Assembly: GCA_928212115.1 (NCBI GenBank)
Contig: CAKMRJ010005745.1
Location: 79,732,046-79,796,045 of the forward strand
Length of the DNA: 64,000 nt
Reading direction: 5' to 3'
From: Lactuca virosa
Taxonomy: Eukaryota > Streptophyta > Magnoliopsida > Asterales > Asteraceae
Positions 59,701 through 64,000 of the stretch are shown one piece after another. Both the position numbers and the translations under genes were made by a program. The notes below the pieces were generated by a model. That model made no database searches. It was not told where the DNA came from and was given only the letters and a program-made list of their open reading frames with translations. The number at the start of each line of letters is the position of its first letter. Positions within the stretch are counted from its first letter, which is position 1.

Positions 59701-60154
59701 GTTTAACATTTTGCTCACCAATGCGAAAGAATATGAGCCGATCATGGATCATTTGAAGAGGATGTTGGCCTCCTATATCCATGAAGTAGCTGCAATGGAT
59801 CAGGAGATAGCTAAAGTTATGAAGAAGAAACCGACAGTTAAGCCAACAGAAAAACCTGGAGATGTGAATAAAATGAGGATGGGCCAAATTGACTCTACAC
59901 ATCTTACAGTAATGTTCACAAGAGGCGAAGCCAATCGTTTTCTGTTCGCTCTTGTTGACAAACATCTGTTCTCAACGGACTGCTTAGAGCACATTATCAG
60001 TATCATCCATCGGTGCAAGCAGAATTCTGAAGCAGATAAGAAGAACTTCACGGACATGCTTCGGTGGTACATTACTTTTCGTCATCATCTATTGGCCATC
60101 ATACCGAAGGTGTTCAAGACCATCAAGAAGTCTTCTATAGCTCAACCGAACTGA
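56738..60154 (+). pseudogene. Env-position additional ORF of element G
   Basis: ATG 56738 stands in the favoured plant context AACAATGGC. The N-terminal globular part (MANSSSVQDQTALSS; LNPFLYDSYMLQVVECLNYF) runs to about 57255, where the frame slips, and slips again near 57468. A basic, low-complexity stretch follows (KSRKRKSEKGDSSKSKKIKK, then proline/threonine-rich text). Another slip occurs near 58105, then a predicted coiled-coil region, a TAA at 58598-58600 in an otherwise continuing frame, and a 461-codon open tail (58769-60154) with acidic/charged coils and a globular end (YWLEPVASFDCD; ITRKAFTFHCF). I see no signal peptide or membrane span, so calling it an envelope protein is not justified. 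Sireviruses often carry an extra ORF here, and a captured host gene is possible. Confidence 0.7.
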
Positions 60155-60186
60155 GCTTTCGGCTCCATTGACGCAAAGGGGGAGAT

Positions 60187-60498
60187 TGTTGGGTATTGTA
60201 TGTTGCGTCATGGGCTTTATATTGCATATCCAGATTGGGCCTGTCCATCTGTGATTATCTAGTAGGGTTAAACTATAAATAGTGCATGCATGTATGCCTT
60301 AGAAAAAAAACGTGATTATAGTGATTATTGCTTTTGTAACCCTAAACACCTCTACAGTCGAAGTTCTTAATCGAGCTCTTCTGAGGTGTTAAAGTTTAAT
60401 CATACGACATCTTTAAAGCCATTCTTGTGTTCATAATTACGTCTTTAATTGTTTATCTGCATAGAATCTATCGATCCTACTAGAACTTTGTTCTAACA
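60187..60498 (+). mobile_element. 3' LTR of Sirevirus-like element G
   Basis: This 312-bp LTR (TGTTGGGTATT to GTTCTAACA) follows the polypurine tract and is followed by TTTAA. TATAAATA lies at 60274-60281. It resembles the F LTR more than its own 5' LTR, apart from the shared block at 60353-60382. Confidence 0.82.
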
Positions 60499-60503
60499 TT
60501 TAA

Positions 60504-60744
60504 CACTACAACAAGAGATAAATTAAATCCTAAAACAACAATTAAAATGATAAAATGACAAAATGACAAATTAAAATCCTAAAACGACAATTAAAATAAC
60601 TAGTTACCTAAAGATGGAATGTATGCTTGGTCAATGTAATCAAAAAGACCGGCTAGTAGTGGGTTCCGACATTATAAATTCCATGTAATATTTTTGTTTC
60701 TACTAATACCTCAATAGGAGGACCAAGGTGATGCACATGATATA
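60504..60744. other. AT-rich spacer
   Basis: Contains simple ATGACAAA/AAAATGA-type repetition (60530-60600). No gene seen. Confidence 0.5.
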
Positions 60745-61062
60745 TGTAACATCCCAAAATTTAAAGACCAAAAATTTCGTTTTTAATTAAGTAATTTATA
60801 AAACAGTTTACTAAAAACATCGTCAATATCATATCAAACCCATAAACCCATAACTCAAATGCCATAAAACATATTGTGGAATAATAATGTCAGAGTACAA
60901 TCCCAAGAACATCATGGTGCGGAAAATAATGGTGTGATGCGTTGCTACCGCGTCGTCTCCTTTCCCTTCGAAGAAGAAGGACCTGAAACAAAAACTGTAA
61001 ACCGTAAGCACATAGCTTAGTGAGTTCCCCCATCATACCACATACCATACATAACACATACT

Positions 61063-61345
61063 GTCTAACATATCTGGGTACTGACTACCCCTTCAGTCTC
61101 TTTCAACCGGTAACTTGCCTAGCATATCAGGGTGCTGGCCTACCCCTTCGGTCCTGTTGACCGGTACCTAGCCTAGCATATCAGGGTGTTGGCCTGCCCC
61201 TTCGGTCCTGCCAACCGGTATCGGGGACTATTTCACCACCTACTTCTACCACATATCATACTAGCTCATAAACACATAAATCATATACTGCCTAGCTTAT
61301 TCTGGTGCTGGCATACCCCTTCGGCCCTATCGACCGGTACTAGGG
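61063..61345. repeat. 54-bp degenerate tandem repeat in LTR H
   Basis: Units built on YCTARCATATCWGGGT..GGC..ACCCCTTCGG..CCGGTA begin at 61063, 61117 and 61171, with a fourth at 61290. Confidence 0.85.
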
Positions 61346-61695
61346 TCTATCCTACCCCTCCTACCATTATCACATATCATCATAGCATACTAATACATAA
61401 AACATAACATACCAGATAATTCTCACAAAGAGAATCATCTGACAACCATCTCCTACTAGTGGGCCGACATTGTGGCCTTAGACCCACTTCTACTGGAAGG
61501 TAACTCACATCGATGTCGTGTAGTAACTAAACTGTCCTCGGTGCTGGGATCAACTCTCCTCAAACTCCTATACATATCAGTCTCCTTTAGTTACTCCTTC
61601 ATATTCATATCCCCTTTAAGGGTCAATATTGGATAAAGGCCAAAGTCAAAGTCAAAGTCAACGCTCTGGTTAAAGTCAACATCCTGGTTGACTCA

Positions 61696-62767
61696 ACTTG
61701 CCGAGTTGGTCCATCAACTCGTCGAGTTCCATAATTCAGAGAATATCGAATTCGCGATCTGACTCGTCGAGTTACCCTCTAACTCGTCGAGTTTCTCCTT
61801 ATGACAGAATCGAGACTTTTCATTTCAACACGTCGAGTCCTTCCTTGGACTCGTCGAGTGCTCCTTCATACAGTCGCGAAATTTTCTCACTGACTCGGCG
61901 AGTTCATCCTTGGAATCGTCGAGTTCTTGACCTTTAAGTCCAAAACACGTCTAACTAGCTGAGTCATCTTCTAGACTCAACAAGTTGCTAAGTGATAGAG
62001 AAGGTTGGGGGGAACCACGACCCGACTCGTCGAGTCCTAAGAACGACTCATCGAGTCCCCCCATGATCCAAAACTACACAGTCGATTTCAGTCGGGCATA
62101 ACGCATCCAAAACATAGATCTGGCCTCCTAGGGTCGATATAACACGTAAAGTTTCTAACTTTACGTGCATGCATTGGGTTATTTAGCTCAAAAAGCCTTA
62201 AAAAGTGGTTCATAGGATGCATGGGACTCCCATGACCATAAAGTTGGCACCTTTATGACATTTAGTCCCTCAAGGACCCTAGAGCTGAAGTCATAACCCC
62301 AAAACATGCTTGCATCCATGAATGGTTCCAAAAATGGCTCCTTAAAGCCCTAAACTACTCCAAGAAGAAATCAAATAGATGAATGGTCAAGGTATAAACT
62401 TTATACCTCAAATGAGCTGGAAATGGAACACAACCTCTGGATCTACTTGCTTCCTCTTGAACTCCCAAGCTTCTTCTTCCTTCTCAAGCTTCAAAACCAC
62501 CAAGAACACACAAAAATGGCTCAAGAACACTCAAAGTGGGTTAGGGTTTCGAGTTAGGATTTCTTGGACTAAGGGAGGCGATGAGGGAGGCCACAATGGA
62601 AGTGTTAAGGTGTTTTAAATAGGGTGCAAACCCTTAAAATTAGGGTTTCACTCTGGCAGGCCTACTCGTCGAGTCGAGGCTCCTCGACTCGTCGAGTAGA
62701 CTTCAAGTCCCGCATCCTACAAATTTAGTTCCTACTTGACGAGTTTGGGGCCTCCAACTCCTCGAGT
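61696..62767. repeat. Eight pairs of ACTCGNCGAGT-type palindromes in LTR H
   Basis: Pair start positions: 61696/61717, 61762/61782, 61828/61849, 61893/61914, 61954/61975, 62025/62046, 62664/62687 and 62734/62757. Within-pair spacing is 21 bp in five cases, 20 in one and 23 in the two rightmost. Several members are mutated (for example ACTAGCTGAGT) yet keep the spacing. Distances between pairs vary. Confidence 0.92.
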
Positions 62768-62824
62768 CCCTTAACAAAAATGAATAATTTCTTAATTAAA
62801 TACATACCATGAACCGGGTGTTAC

Positions 62825-63579
62825 TGTTGGATAAGGTGTCTAAGTCCATAACTTATTTGGTATATACTTGACCCGACCCGGCATGGTCCATTTGGGTTGC
62901 ACTTCACCCAAACTGTTTATGGATAATTTTATGAGAATTGTATACTTACGATTTATTAATATATTATAAGTTATAATATATTAATATAAAGTCATGTTAT
63001 TTAATTAGTTTTAATCTTGAATTAATTATGAATTAATTTAGTGATTAAAAGGAAGACTAATTAAATCATGGGCTATTATATTTATATGGTGTGGGCTAAT
63101 ACTCAGTTAATAGGCTAAGCTTATATGGAAGTCCATGGATGATCCATGGAGCTTTTAACCCATGGATCCTTGGAAAGGAAAAGACATGGGTTATTAGGGT
63201 TTCACCCTAACCATGCACACTATATAAACAAGCTCATGTTGCATGAAATACAACCCTAAGTGTGTGTGTAATAGTGGTGGCTGAAATCTAATAGTTAGTA
63301 TACTCTCTCATACATTTTCCAAGTTTGTGGTGATTTGTGATTTCCATTTGAGGCATTCACATTATTGGTGCTTGGCTCTCAAACTCCAAGGAATCAACAA
63401 TCAACAAAAGGTATGTAATTCATCTAGTCCTTTTATGTTTAAAAGTACCCCATGCCATGCTAGATAGGTTATAAACCTTGGAAAATAATATTTTGCATGT
63501 ACCTTAGACAAACATAGATCCAAGGTTTATTAGGGTTGCATGTACACTTAGGAAGTGTTAGAATGCTGAAAACCCAACA
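62825..63579 (+). mobile_element. 5' LTR of copia element I (E family)
   Basis: This 755-bp LTR (TGTTGGATAAGG to AACCCAACA) is closely similar to the E LTRs, with TATATAAAC near 63222. It is followed by an intact primer-binding site, TGGTATCAGAGC (63581-63592). Confidence 0.93.
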
Positions 63580-64000
63580 GTGGTATCAGAGCCTAGGCTT
63601 GTTTGTTTGATACTTGATGCAAAATAGTGATAAAAAGTCGATTTTTTGCTATCTGACTGATGAACTCGCCGAGTCCATGGGGGGACTCGCCGAGTTCATG
63701 TGTAAACTCATCCTACTCGTCGAGTAGGTTCGTGCACTCGGCGAGTAGGAGCCTCAGAATGCAGATTTTCGACTTTTGCTGCTGGAAATGGACTAGAAAC
63801 ATTACCCTAAACTGTTTTGGTGTTTTAAAACTTGTTTTAGTTGGTGTAATGGTAGTTCTAATCCATTTACAATAGCTTATATCAAAATTTCATGCTTTGT
63901 ATGTGTTCATATAATTCTTGAAACTTTGATGATCATGTTCATGTTCTTATGAATTTAGAAGATGATAGGAATTATTTGCTGAATTGTTTAGGATTAATTC
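63580..64000 (+). mobile_element. Leader of copia element I, running off the window
   Basis: Homologous to the E leader from 30817 onward. It includes four palindromes at 63664, 63685, 63715 and 63736 (spacing 21, 30, 21). Gag would start about 1 kb beyond the window edge if I matches E. Confidence 0.88.

Larger units (their letters stand above)
60745..62824 (-). mobile_element. Ty3/gypsy LTR H, cut at its right end by element I
   Basis: TGTAACATCC at 60745 and GGGTGTTAC at 62824 are LTR-like ends; the terminal base(s) on the right were displaced by element I. Minus orientation is inferred from the position of a GTGAGTTC block (61019-61026), which in families A and C lies near the LTR 3' end, and from a TATTTAAAAC-like box on the minus strand near 62614. 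It contains the 54-bp repeats and the paired palindromes listed separately. The small frames inside it show no domains. Solo LTR versus truncated element cannot be decided here. Confidence 0.65.

Noticed and set aside
56738..60154. True envelope glycoprotein in G
   Set aside because: No signal peptide, transmembrane helix or cysteine pattern was found; only the genomic position suggests env.
61696..62767. CRISPR-like regular repeats
   Set aside because: The units are only 11 bp, come in pairs rather than evenly, sit in a plant LTR and have no cas genes nearby.
1..64000. Bacterial-type defence system, operon or toxin gene
   Set aside because: Nothing in either strand resembles one; the window is plant nuclear DNA made of retroelements and one RKD gene.

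Overview
The window looks like a retrotransposon-dominated piece of a flowering-plant nuclear genome. It is AT-rich and almost entirely built of nested and tandem LTR retrotransposons whose primer-binding sites match the 3' end of plant initiator-methionine tRNA (TGGTATCAGAGC). It holds one recognisable host gene with plant introns. Asteraceae, lettuce-like, is my guess from the look of the repeats; it is inference, not something the sequence proves. There are no rRNA, tRNA or CRISPR features. Layout, left to right: (1) 1-9735, two copies of a ~2.9 kb minus-strand Ty3/gypsy LTR (family A) flank a circularly permuted, broken CRM-like chromovirus (family B: gag remainder, pol, LTR, PBS, gag start). 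(2) 9736-13127, a ~3.4 kb island carrying a three-exon RWP-RK (RKD-type) transcription-factor gene, preceded by a perfect-length tandem duplication of its TATA region. (3) 13128-22587, a tandem Tekay/Del-like chromovirus (family C): pol 3' end, LTR, deleted internal region, LTR. (4) 22588-24060, short unclassified repeats with a small hAT-type MITE. (5) 24061-45773, an apparent minus-strand gypsy LTR (J) split by a decayed minus-strand copia element D (target-site duplication AGTAT). D in turn contains a full-length plus-strand copia element E (duplication CCAAG) and a truncated minus-strand Sirevirus-like copia F. (6) 45774-47650, unclassified. (7) 47651-60498, a 12.8 kb plus-strand Sirevirus-like copia element G with a 1,179-codon open pol frame and a long downstream env-position ORF that has its own TATA box and plant start context. 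(8) 60745-62824, a gypsy LTR (H), interrupted by the 5' LTR of a second E-family copia element (I) that runs off the window. Nearly all element genes are broken by frameshifts, stops or deletions; the RKD gene and G pol are the clean coding regions. The most striking unexplained signal is a degenerate 11-bp palindrome, ACTCGNCGAGT, that comes in pairs spaced almost always 21 bp apart. Eight such pairs lie in gypsy LTR H and two each in the leaders of copia elements E and I, so two unrelated retroelement superfamilies share the same phased architecture. Other points worth attention are a sharp identity break between the two family C LTRs, mismatched LTRs on G that still share a 30-bp motif, and a conserved gag-stop-TTGCAG-pol junction in F and G.
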